NCBI GenBank assembly: GCA_945905925.1
Contig: CAMDQN010000012.1
Coordinates: 1-64,000 of the forward strand
Length of the DNA stretch: 64,000 nucleotides
Direction of reading: 5' to 3'
Source of the DNA: Singulisphaera sp. GP187
Lineage (GTDB): Bacteria > Planctomycetota > Planctomycetia > Gemmatales > Gemmataceae
A program made the translations under genes and the position numbers. The notes beneath the pieces are model-generated. The model did no database searches. It saw only the letters and a program-made list of their open reading frames with translations, and was not told where the DNA came from. Within the stretch, counting starts at the first letter, position 1. Each line of letters opens with the position of its first letter. Below are positions 9,549 through 17,686 of this stretch, in pieces.

Positions 9549-11567
9549 CTACTTCCCGTCGTTCTCCAACAACTCCCACTTCTCGCCAAAGAAGCCCGCT
9601 CGCACGACCTTGCCGGGGTAGCGTGCGTCCGGCGGCGTGGTGGTGTCGATCACCGCGTAGTCGGGCAACTTCGACACCTGTCGCGCGTTGTTCAGGTAGT
9701 CGTACTCACGGAACGTGAACCCGCTGTTGATGACGACGTACTTCGACGGGTTGAGCGGGTTCGGGTAGATCAGCACCGGGACGTGCGTGCCGATCTCGTA
9801 GGTTTCCTTGCCGACCGTGACGCCCTTGTCGGTCCACTTGATGGGAAGCTTGTCCGCGATCTTCGCGAGGATCGCGTTGCTCATCGGGTCGCCCCAGAGA
9901 ATCAGGTTGTTGTTCTTGATGTCCTCGTCCTTGATTTCGGTATCGGCCTTCACCGGGGCGTCGCCACGGAACTGCTTCCGCCAGTGCTCGGCCGCGTGTT
10001 TCATCTCCTTCTCGGCCCACTCCGCGGTCTTGGAATTCATCGGCCGACCAGTCGGCTTCACCATCACGAACGAGTCCATGAAGGCGTCGTCAATCGGGCC
10101 TTGCAGCCCGTGAATCTTGTGTAGACCAGCGTCGAAGGACGCTCGTTCAGTCCATTTGCCGTCCGCGCCTTTCTTGTATGTCAGAACCCGGTCAGTTCGC
10201 GCGGCCCCTACATCCATTTTGTTTCCGTCGATCAACGTCGGGCCAGTCTTGTAGCACGGCACGAACACGCTGAACGAGGTGATCCCCTTCGTTTGAACGG
10301 TGTAACCGTCCTTCAACGAGACCGTAATTTCCGCCGGTTCCCAGTGCTTTCCCAGCCCGGTTATCGTGATTTGACCGCACTGGTTGTACCGCAACGTGTA
10401 TGTGACGAACTTCAACTCGCGCGGCTTCTTCGGGTCACGGTCCTTCTCCACGATCGCGTCGATGAGCTTGTTCACCTCTTCCTTTGCAGCCTTCTCGTAG
10501 CTGTGCCCGGTTTTCGGCCCGATGATGTGCTTGAGTTCCAGCCCGACCTTCTTCATCTCGCGGGCCATCACGTCGGCGGCTTGCTTCTGCGAGTCGATCT
10601 CGCCGCTGTATGCGACCGTCGGCAGGTTGAAGAAGTTCTCGGCGGTGTCGCTGGCGTTGTACATGTGCCACAGTTTCTTCTCGTACCACGTCGGCTCAAG
10701 TTTCTCGTTCTGGAACACCTTGAGGAACTCCGGCGTCTCGCTGAAACCGGCGCCCGGGGCGCACGCGGCCCACAGCGTCGGGTAGTGCGCGCCGTACTGC
10801 CAGCACGCGGCCCCGCCCATGCTGAACCCGCGCGCCACCAACCGCGACTCGTCGATGCGGTAGTGCTTCTTCGCGTGTTCGAGGCACTCGAAGGTGTCGA
10901 TTTCGCCCGCGAACTTGTTCGCGTTGCTGAAGCGCCCGAATGGGTGGAGGATGATCGCGCCGGGCGCGGGAATGATGCCGCTGCCCGAACCGGGCGAGTT
11001 GGCCATGAAGCCGGCCTCGACGGTGTTCTCGTAGCGGCCGTGCCACCAGAAGTCGAGCCGGTGTTTCGTCTTCGCGGCGAAGTCGTATTCCTTCGGGACG
11101 ATGAGCCAGTACGGTTGCGCGCTGCCATCGATTTTCGATTGGTAGCCGCGGAGGACACCGCCGGTCTGCGTGGTCCACGGCGTCTTGCCGTCCTTGAGTT
11201 GCTTCGCGCGTTCGAGACCCGCGGCGAGAGCCTTTTTCACGTTCGTGGCCGGCTTCGCGCCCTTGCCGTCGTAGATCTCCTTGTAGTCGAGCGCCCACCG
11301 CACCGCCTTCTCGTAGACGAGTACGTCCGGCAGCAGGTCGTGCTTCCCGATGTCCTTGATGAGTTGTTGAAGCTCCGCGAGTCCCTTCTTGATCTCCGCG
11401 AGGTCTTCGGCCGGGATGTCGTTCCCGACCGGCGGGACCGGTCGCACCTGGGTCGCGATGTTGTCTTTGGGACCGTCCGCGAGTGTGTTGCTCGCCGGCA
11501 GCGCGGCGAGAGCGGTGAGGGTTGCCAGGAAGAGAGCGGCAGCGAGAGCGCGGGGGAGCGCGAACAT
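9549..11567 (-). CDS. Secreted alpha/beta hydrolase (PHB-depolymerase/prolyl-oligopeptidase-like)
   Basis: Signal peptide; LVARGFSMGGAACWQYG nucleophile motif; KTGHSYEKA. Confidence 0.75.
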   Translation of the reverse strand: MFALPRALAAALFLATLTALAALPASNTLADGPKDNIATQVRPVPPVGNDIPAEDLAEIKKGLAELQQLIKDIGKHDLLPDVLVYEKAVRWALDYKEIYDGKGAKPATNVKKALAAGLERAKQLKDGKTPWTTQTGGVLRGYQSKIDGSAQPYWLIVPKEYDFAAKTKHRLDFWWHGRYENTVEAGFMANSPGSGSGIIPAPGAIILHPFGRFSNANKFAGEIDTFECLEHAKKHYRIDESRLVARGFSMGGAACWQYGAHYPTLWAACAPGAGFSETPEFLKVFQNEKLEPTWYEKKLWHMYNASDTAENFFNLPTVAYSGEIDSQKQAADVMAREMKKVGLELKHIIGPKTGHSYEKAAKEEVNKLIDAIVEKDRDPKKPRELKFVTYTLRYNQCGQITITGLGKHWEPAEITVSLKDGYTVQTKGITSFSVFVPCYKTGPTLIDGNKMDVGAARTDRVLTYKKGADGKWTERASFDAGLHKIHGLQGPIDDAFMDSFVMVKPTGRPMNSKTAEWAEKEMKHAAEHWRKQFRGDAPVKADTEIKDEDIKNNNLILWGDPMSNAILAKIADKLPIKWTDKGVTVGKETYEIGTHVPVLIYPNPLNPSKYVVINSGFTFREYDYLNNARQVSKLPDYAVIDTTTPPDARYPGKVVRAGFFGEKWELLENDGK

Positions 11568-11594
11568 TAGGGCACCTCTGGGGTGTCGTAGGAA

Positions 11595-11711
11595 GTGGGC
11601 AGTTGGCAGTGAGCAGTGGGCAAGAGATAAGATAGAGAAAGCTGACATCGCTCGCTTCTGTCCGACGGGGTCTTTCCTCTCCGCCCACTGCCCACTGCCC
11701 ACTGCCCACTG
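11595..11711. repeat. Inverted repeat with heptamer (CCCACTG)n arms
   Basis: gtgggcagttggcagtgagcagtgggca ... cgcccactgcccactgcccactgcccactgt. Confidence 0.9.
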
Positions 11712-11793
11712 TTCCGCTAGAACGACAATTGAGCGATTCACACGACCGGGACGTTCCGCACGGAAGCGGCGTCCCTGTAACAGGAGGCTTCCA

Positions 11794-12369
11794 GTGGCGT
11801 CAACGAAGATGATCGACATCCGGCGCGGCATGGTGCTGAACATGGGCGGCACCCTCTTCTACTGTCTCGACCGCGACCTCAACACGCCGGGGAACTGGCG
11901 CGCGATCCTGTACCTCAAACTCAAGAACATGACCACGGGTTCGATCACGCAGGAGCGGGTTCACCCCGACGACAAGGTCGATGTGGTGTACCTCGACACC
12001 AAAGATTACTCGTACTCCTACAAGGACGGCGACGACTTCGTGTTCGTCGATAAGGAGTCGTTCGAGCCGGTCACGCTGAACGGCGACATGGTCGGCGACA
12101 TGATGAAGTACCTGCGCGAGAACGACGACGTGAAGATCACATTCCACGACGGCAAGGCGCTGTCGATGGACTTGCCGCAGACGGTGACGCTGAAGGTGGT
12201 CGAGACGGAACCTGGGATCAAGGGCGCAACAGCGGCCGCGCAGACGAAAGCGGCGACGCTGGAAACGGGGCTGGTGATTCAGGTGCCGTCGTTCATCACG
12301 CAGGGCGAGTTGGTGGAAATTCAGACCGAAGACGGCAAGTACCTCAAACGCTCGAAGGAAGGCAAGTAG
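11794..12369 (+). CDS. efp: Elongation factor P (atypical loop-tip residue)
   Basis: aggagg SD then GTG start; three-domain EF-P sequence with C-terminal AATLETGLVIQVPSFITQGELVEIQTEDGKYLKR; loop TPGNWRAILYLKLKN. Confidence 0.93.
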   Translation: MASTKMIDIRRGMVLNMGGTLFYCLDRDLNTPGNWRAILYLKLKNMTTGSITQERVHPDDKVDVVYLDTKDYSYSYKDGDDFVFVDKESFEPVTLNGDMVGDMMKYLRENDDVKITFHDGKALSMDLPQTVTLKVVETEPGIKGATAAAQTKAATLETGLVIQVPSFITQGELVEIQTEDGKYLKRSKEGK

Positions 12370-12407
12370 GGATTGGTGATTGAAACGCGCCGCGTGCCCA
12401 CGTCGCC

Positions 12408-12510
12408 AAGAACCCCGGGCGTTGCCCGGGGCTGAGGAATGTCGCCCTTTCAGGGCTTTGCAGGCTGAAGGCCTGCGCTTCCTCAGCCCCGGGCAACGCC
12501 CGGGGTTCTT
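12408..12510. repeat. Perfect 31-bp inverted repeat enclosing two further hairpins
   Basis: aagaaccccgggcgttgcccggggctgagga and exact reverse complement; interior gccctttcagggc and gcaggctgaaggcctgc hairpins. Confidence 0.95.
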
Positions 12511-12535
12511 ATATCCGGCGCGGGCGCTCCACCAT

Positions 12536-13120
12536 TCAGAAGGGTATGTCTTCCACTTTCGTCCCCGGCAGCCACTGTTGCAGCCATCCCTCGCTGTCCA
12601 TGTCGATCCAGACGCGCGGCAACCCGCGAAGCGCGTCCAGGTTTGCGTACCAGTGATCGCGCGGGACCGGGAAGCAGCCGTGAAGACGAACCTCGCGCAC
12701 GGGGCTGGCGCGCCGCACCGCGACGCCGTGCTTTAACCACTCCGTCGCAGGGCATGTCACCTGTTCCACGAACCCGCGGCGCCACGTCAGGCGCTCCGCG
12801 CCTTCGACCCGCGGCAGCGCGAGCGGCGAATCGCCGCGTGCCGGCGGCTGCACGCGAACCAACTCCGGGCACGCTTCCGCTGCCCACAAGAGCCGAAACA
12901 TCGACATTGACCCGAGAAACGCCCGCTCCTTCTTTCGGAGTTCGTCCGCTTCCAGCGACTTCGCTTCCACGCGCGCGAGCGCGCACTGAATGCGGATGAA
13001 GGCGGCGCGGTCTGCGTCGCCGTTCTCTTCGAGGAAGTCGGCGGCCACGAGGCGAACCGTGTCGTCGTCCGGTTCGGCGAGGATCGCGGCCATGAACGCG
13101 GGCCAGTCGGGGTGATCCAT
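12536..13120 (-). CDS. TIGR02996-type repeat-companion domain protein
   Basis: MAAILAEPDDDTVRLVAADFLEENGDADRAAFIRIQCALARVE matches the Gemmata-associated TIGR02996 pattern. Confidence 0.85.
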   Translation of the reverse strand: MDHPDWPAFMAAILAEPDDDTVRLVAADFLEENGDADRAAFIRIQCALARVEAKSLEADELRKKERAFLGSMSMFRLLWAAEACPELVRVQPPARGDSPLALPRVEGAERLTWRRGFVEQVTCPATEWLKHGVAVRRASPVREVRLHGCFPVPRDHWYANLDALRGLPRVWIDMDSEGWLQQWLPGTKVEDIPF

Positions 13121-13122
13121 AA

Positions 13123-13767
13123 TCACACGCGCTCCACGCGATACGCCACGGGATAATTCGCGTAATCGAAACTGATGACTTCGTTGCGGTGGCTCCCGGC
13201 GTAGACCAAGCCCGCGCCGTCGAGGATGACCACGCGAACCAGTCCGCGTTCGCCGGTGCGCACGAGGCCCGCGTGGACCGCGACCGTCGCGAGCCGGGAA
13301 TCGGATGTGTAAGTGTCGGTTCCCCACACGCTGCCGTCGGTGCGTCCGGTCACTTCGACCAGGAGCGTACGCCCGGCATCGGCGGGGGTGAACTCGGTGA
13401 GGTTCCCCGGGTCGGAGCGCACCCCGAGCAGGTCACCGCGAAGTTGCCGCACGCGGGCGCGAATCGCGAGCGCTTCGTCGAGTAGCCCTTCACGCGTGTA
13501 CCGTTGTTGGAGCTCTCGCAGTTGGTCCAGCAACTCTCGCACGAGCGGGGCGAGTTCGCGCGTGGTAGCGTGCTGCACCGCGGCGAGTTCGGTTTCGGCC
13601 CGGGCGCGGATCACGTCGCACTCGCGCTCGGCGGCGAGGCGAATTTCGGTGGCTTCGTGGTCCGCGCGCTCGCGCACCTCCGCGACCGCTCGCTCAGCCG
13701 CGTCCACCACGCTGCGGGCTTCGTCCGGTAGGTCGTCCAGGCCGATCAGGTCGTTGTCGTCGCTCAT
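13123..13767 (-). CDS. Coiled-coil protein with C-terminal LCCL domain
   Basis: Long Ala/Glu/Arg helical region, then GSVWGTDTYTSDSRLATVAVHAGLV...GSHRNEVISFDYANYPVAYRV. Confidence 0.8.
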   Translation of the reverse strand: MSDDNDLIGLDDLPDEARSVVDAAERAVAEVRERADHEATEIRLAAERECDVIRARAETELAAVQHATTRELAPLVRELLDQLRELQQRYTREGLLDEALAIRARVRQLRGDLLGVRSDPGNLTEFTPADAGRTLLVEVTGRTDGSVWGTDTYTSDSRLATVAVHAGLVRTGERGLVRVVILDGAGLVYAGSHRNEVISFDYANYPVAYRVERV

Positions 13768-13779
13768 TCGGAACTCCAA

Positions 13780-13874
13780 GAACCCCTCCCCAACCCCTCC
13801 CCAACCCCTCCCCTAAGAAGGGAGGGGCTAAGACACTCTTGGTTTGAAGCCCCTCCTTCTTAGGGGAGGGGTTG
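13780..13874. repeat. Inverted repeat, AACCCCTCCCC family
   Basis: cccctccccaacccctccccaacccctcccctaagaagggaggggc ... gcccctccttcttaggggaggggttg. Confidence 0.9.
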
Positions 13875-13971
13875 CCTATCGCCCATCGTAGGGGCTCCGC
13901 GCGTCGACCCGCAAGACGCGACTCGCCCCGCAGCGTAATATTCCCGTACCTCTCCCACCGAGATTTACGTG

Positions 13972-14805
13972 ATGGCCGCACCGAACATCTTCCAACCGAT
14001 CCCCGGGCAGGACGAATTACAACAGATCCCGCGCGACCTGTCGTTTCATCCGTGCGCCAACACCAACCCGAAGGTTCTCACGCGCGAACAGATCGCACAC
14101 TTCAACCAGAACGGCTACATTCTGCCGCTTCGCATCTTCACCGAAAACGAAATCGCGGGGCTACGAACATACTTCGATAACCTCCTCGCGAAGTACATGT
14201 CGGAAGGCAAAGACAGCTACTCGATTAGCTCGGCACACCTGCGGCACGCTCGCGTGTGGGACGTGCTCACGAACCCGCGAATCGTCGCGATCGTGTCGGA
14301 TCTGCTCGGTGAAAGCGTGGTCGCGTGGGGGTCGCACTTCTTTTGCAAGATGCCACAGGACGGCAAGACCGTGAGTTGGCACCAGGATGCGAGCTACTGG
14401 CCGCTCACGCCGTCGAAGGCGGTGACCGTGTGGCTCGCGATCGACGACGCGGACCGCGGTAACGCGTGCATGAAGTACATCCCCGGCACGCAGGGACTCG
14501 GCCACCTCACCTACAAGTTGAGCGAGACCGACGAGAGCAACATCCTGAACCAGACCGTGCCCGAAGTGGAGAAGTACGGCGACCCAGTGGACGTCGAACT
14601 GAAGGCCGGCGAAGCGTCGCTGCATTCCGATTTGCTGTTGCACGGCTCCGACGCGAACACCAGTGACCGTCGCCGCTGTGGACTGACGCTGCGATTCACG
14701 ACCGGCGACGTTCGCGCGTACATGGGCTGGCACGACAAGGGTGCGGTGGTGAAAGGCGAAGCCCCGCCGCACTGGGGCAACCGCACCCGACCGGGGGAAG
14801 AGTAA
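13972..14805 (+). CDS. Phytanoyl-CoA dioxygenase (PhyH) family protein
   Basis: SWHQDASYWPL...VTVWLAIDDADRGNACMKYIPGT; SLHSDLLLHGSDANTSDRRRCGLTLRF. Confidence 0.9.
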   Translation: MAAPNIFQPIPGQDELQQIPRDLSFHPCANTNPKVLTREQIAHFNQNGYILPLRIFTENEIAGLRTYFDNLLAKYMSEGKDSYSISSAHLRHARVWDVLTNPRIVAIVSDLLGESVVAWGSHFFCKMPQDGKTVSWHQDASYWPLTPSKAVTVWLAIDDADRGNACMKYIPGTQGLGHLTYKLSETDESNILNQTVPEVEKYGDPVDVELKAGEASLHSDLLLHGSDANTSDRRRCGLTLRFTTGDVRAYMGWHDKGAVVKGEAPPHWGNRTRPGEE

Positions 14806-14815
14806 GACAGAGAAC

Positions 14816-14862
14816 GAACCACAGAGGTACAGAGACACCGAGAAAATAGGAGAGACAGAATT
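14816..14862. repeat. Solo arm of the CACAGAG repeat family
   Basis: aaccacagaggtacagagacaccgagaaaataggagagacagaat; no complementary arm downstream. Confidence 0.7.
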
Positions 14863-15321
14863 ATGGAAATCACACCGGCTGCGAGTGAAGGGGTTGCTCG
14901 CGCGCCTCGTGGGTTCTCGGGAAAGATTCGCATGCTCTTCGTGTGCGTGGAGAACAGTAACCGCAGTCAGATGGCGCAGGCGTTCGCCGCGATGCTCGGC
15001 GGCGAGGCGGTGGAATCGCTGTCGGCGGGTAGCCGGCCGAGCGGGAAGGTGAACCCGAAGGCGGTCGCGGCGATGGCCGAACTTGGCTACGACCTCGCTT
15101 CGCACGCGTCGAAGGGCTTAGATGACTTCAACGGCACCGAGATCGACGCGGCTGTGACGATGGGCTGCGGCGACGCGTGCCCTCTGGTGAAAGCTGCGCG
15201 CCGCTACGACTGGCAGATTCCCGACCCACGCGAGATGCCGCCGGAAGAGTTCAATAAGGTTCGCGACCTCATCGGCACGAAGGTGCGCGAACTGTTGACC
15301 GAGTTGGGAATCGAGTGTTAG
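14863..15321 (+). CDS. arsC: Low-molecular-weight phosphatase fold / thioredoxin-coupled arsenate reductase-like protein
   Basis: MLFVCVENSNRSQMAQAFA P-loop, TMGCGDACP, WQIPDP. Confidence 0.82.
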   Translation: MEITPAASEGVARAPRGFSGKIRMLFVCVENSNRSQMAQAFAAMLGGEAVESLSAGSRPSGKVNPKAVAAMAELGYDLASHASKGLDDFNGTEIDAAVTMGCGDACPLVKAARRYDWQIPDPREMPPEEFNKVRDLIGTKVRELLTELGIEC

Positions 15322-15351
15322 CCGCAAGCCAAAGGCGAGCGTGAACAACGC

Positions 15352-17100
15352 TCACTTCAGCCACTTCTCGAACCACGCGAGCATCTCCTTGCGCATCTCC
15401 GGCGTGTAGGTGTGGCCAATGTCCGGGTAGCGTATGCTCTTGAACTTCTCTTCCGCACCGACAGCCTTGAACAAGCTGCCGGCCTTCGCCTCGACCACCT
15501 TGATGCCGTCGGCCGGGCTGCCCGCGTCGAGATCGCCCGTCAGGAACAGCGTCGGACGCGGCGCGATCAGCGATACTACCGCTTCCGTGTCGAAGTGCTT
15601 CAACAGGCCGTTCACGAAGTAGTAGTTGCCGTGCTGCCTGAGTTGGCCGTGCTTGAGCAGGTTCTCGTAGCGTGTCAGGCACGCGACCCCGACCACGCAC
15701 GCGACGCGATCGTCCACGGCCGCGAGCCACCATGCCCGCGTGCTGCCCATACTCATCCCCGTTGCGCCGATCTTCTTCGTATCGACCTCCGAGCGCGTGC
15801 AGAGGTAGTCGAGCGCGACCTGATCGTCGCGCACAAACATGCCCCACAACGTGCGTCCGAACCAGAGATGATACTTGTGCAGGCTGTCCGCCTGCTCACG
15901 CGTGAGTTCGCGCGAACCGGCGGGTCCTTGACCGGCGCGGTCGCCGTACCACGCCGCGTCGGGCGCGAACACGACCCACCCGCGTTTCACGAACGTCACG
16001 CCCAGCGGTTCCTCCCCACCGTTGCTGTTCGGTTGCAACAGTTGGTGGTGATCGTAGCTCGATGAGTGCAGCCACAGAACGGTTGGCGCCGGTGCTTTCG
16101 CGCCGTCGGGAATCAGCATCAGCGCGGACATGATGCCGTCCACACCGTTGTCGATCCTGAGCCGTTCGAGCCGGAACCCCAGGCGAATTTCGGCGGACAC
16201 GAGATGCGCCTTCGGCTTCGCCGGGCGGGGTGGGAGGTCGCCGAGCGTCGCGACCACTTTCGCCTTCACGTCGGCGTGTCGCGTGTCCCAATCCGCTTTC
16301 GTGGCCGGTACCGGGAACTCCGGCACCTTCATTTTCTTGAACGCGTCAAGAACGAGTTTGTCGTTCGCGAGTTCGGCGTCGGTGTACGTTTTCACCGCGT
16401 CGGGGCCGCTCGCGGGCGTCTTCAGAACCGTGGGAGTGCGAAGCTTCAGTTGCCGCTTCACGCAATCGGTGACTGCGTCCGCGAGGCGCTCGTAACCGGC
16501 TGGCGTGTAGTGCGTGCCGTCCTTGCCGAGTAACTCCGCCGGGCCACCGTCTTGAACGATGCGGTACAGGTCATCGACCGGCACGCCGAGTTCGAGCATC
16601 ACCTTTACCGCTCGCTCGTTGTACACCTTCACGTCCTTGTCGAAGCGGTCGAAGTCGGCCTTGCGCCCCGCGTGCCGGTCGTCGATGATCGGCGTGGTGG
16701 TCGTGAACATCACGTCGGGCGTTTCTTTGCGCAGTCGCTCCACAATCGCCTTCAGGTTCTTCTCGTAGTCGGCCGGTGGCACCTGGAAGGCGTTGGTCTT
16801 CTTGCCGAACTTCAGGTCGTGTAGCCCGCAGTTGATGTGAACGACTACCGGCTTGCCGGCTCCGAGCCACGCGTCGAGCATCTTCAGCGTGTTCGCTGTA
16901 TCTCCGCCGTTTTCCTTCGGGCTGATGACCTCCGCGACGCCGTCGAGTTTCTTCGCCACGAGCGGCGCGTAACCCAGGCGGATCGAATCCCCGAGTAGCA
17001 GCACCTTTGGCAGTTCTTTTGGTGGCTGCGCCCGAGCGCCGGACGGGGCGAAAACGAGCAGAAACGCGAGAGAGGTGAGGCGAAGCATCGCAGTTTCCAT
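15352..17100 (-). CDS. Secreted SGNH/GDSL hydrolase fused to acetyl-xylan-esterase-like alpha/beta hydrolase
   Basis: KVLLLGDSIRLGY...DGTHYTPAGYERLA; then GATGMSMGSTRAWWLAAVDDR and DIGHTYTPEM. Confidence 0.82.
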   Translation of the reverse strand: METAMLRLTSLAFLLVFAPSGARAQPPKELPKVLLLGDSIRLGYAPLVAKKLDGVAEVISPKENGGDTANTLKMLDAWLGAGKPVVVHINCGLHDLKFGKKTNAFQVPPADYEKNLKAIVERLRKETPDVMFTTTTPIIDDRHAGRKADFDRFDKDVKVYNERAVKVMLELGVPVDDLYRIVQDGGPAELLGKDGTHYTPAGYERLADAVTDCVKRQLKLRTPTVLKTPASGPDAVKTYTDAELANDKLVLDAFKKMKVPEFPVPATKADWDTRHADVKAKVVATLGDLPPRPAKPKAHLVSAEIRLGFRLERLRIDNGVDGIMSALMLIPDGAKAPAPTVLWLHSSSYDHHQLLQPNSNGGEEPLGVTFVKRGWVVFAPDAAWYGDRAGQGPAGSRELTREQADSLHKYHLWFGRTLWGMFVRDDQVALDYLCTRSEVDTKKIGATGMSMGSTRAWWLAAVDDRVACVVGVACLTRYENLLKHGQLRQHGNYYFVNGLLKHFDTEAVVSLIAPRPTLFLTGDLDAGSPADGIKVVEAKAGSLFKAVGAEEKFKSIRYPDIGHTYTPEMRKEMLAWFEKWLK

Positions 17101-17191
17101 TGAGGTTCAGAACAGGTCGCTTGACTGGCCCGCGAGCATGAGTAAATTGGGCAACGGTCGGAAAATATGTCACACACACGCGGAGTATACC

Positions 17192-17633
17192 ACGGGCCTG
17201 TTCGACAGTCTGTTCGGCGGTGGCGAGAGCACCAAGGAATTATCCAAACAGGAGGGGTTCACCGGCATTCTGCTCGCGGCGGCCGCGGCCGACGGACACA
17301 TCAGCGAGGAGGAGGCGCAAGGGCTGTGGACCACGATCGGGCGGATGAAGCTGTTCGCCAACTTCACCCCGGACAAGTTCAACAAGATGATGGACAACCT
17401 GTTGAAGATCCTCAAAAAGGGTGGGCCGAACATGTTGGTGGACAAGTGCGTCCCGGCCATTCCCGACTCGCTACGCGCGACGGCGTTCGCCAACGCGTGC
17501 GAGATCGTGCTCGCCGACGGGGTGGTCGAGGATGAGGAACGTACCTGCTTGAGAAACTCCAGAACCGTCTGGAAATCCCCGGCGACGAGGCGATGGACAT
17601 CGTCAAGGTGATGGTCATCAAGAACCGCGGGTA
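17192..17633 (+). pseudogene. TerB-like (tellurite resistance fold) protein with a 1-nt frameshift near 17540; start uncertain (ATG 17138 or ACG 17192)
   Basis: GLFDSLFGGGESTKELSKQEGFTGILLAAAAADGHISEEEAQGLW...ADGVVEDEE, then frame change to YLLEKLQNRLEIPGDEAMDIVKVMVIKNRG*. Confidence 0.72.
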
Positions 17634-17686
17634 GCGCTTGCGGTACGCTGACCGGAATGCGCCGCGGCTCAGGGACTCGCCTTGGA

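Noticed and set aside
12408-12510. Cloverleaf-like palindrome as a tRNA
   Set aside because: No T-loop GTTCGANTC, anticodon arm dimensions or CCA-compatible acceptor; arms are nested perfect palindromes instead.
14863-15321. Arsenic-resistance operon
   Set aside because: Only the arsC-like gene is present; no arsR, arsB or acr3 nearby.
17138-17633. Tellurite-resistance function or a stress/defence island around the TerB-like gene
   Set aside because: Neighbours are unrelated (esterase, DHODH-like) and no other ter genes are present.
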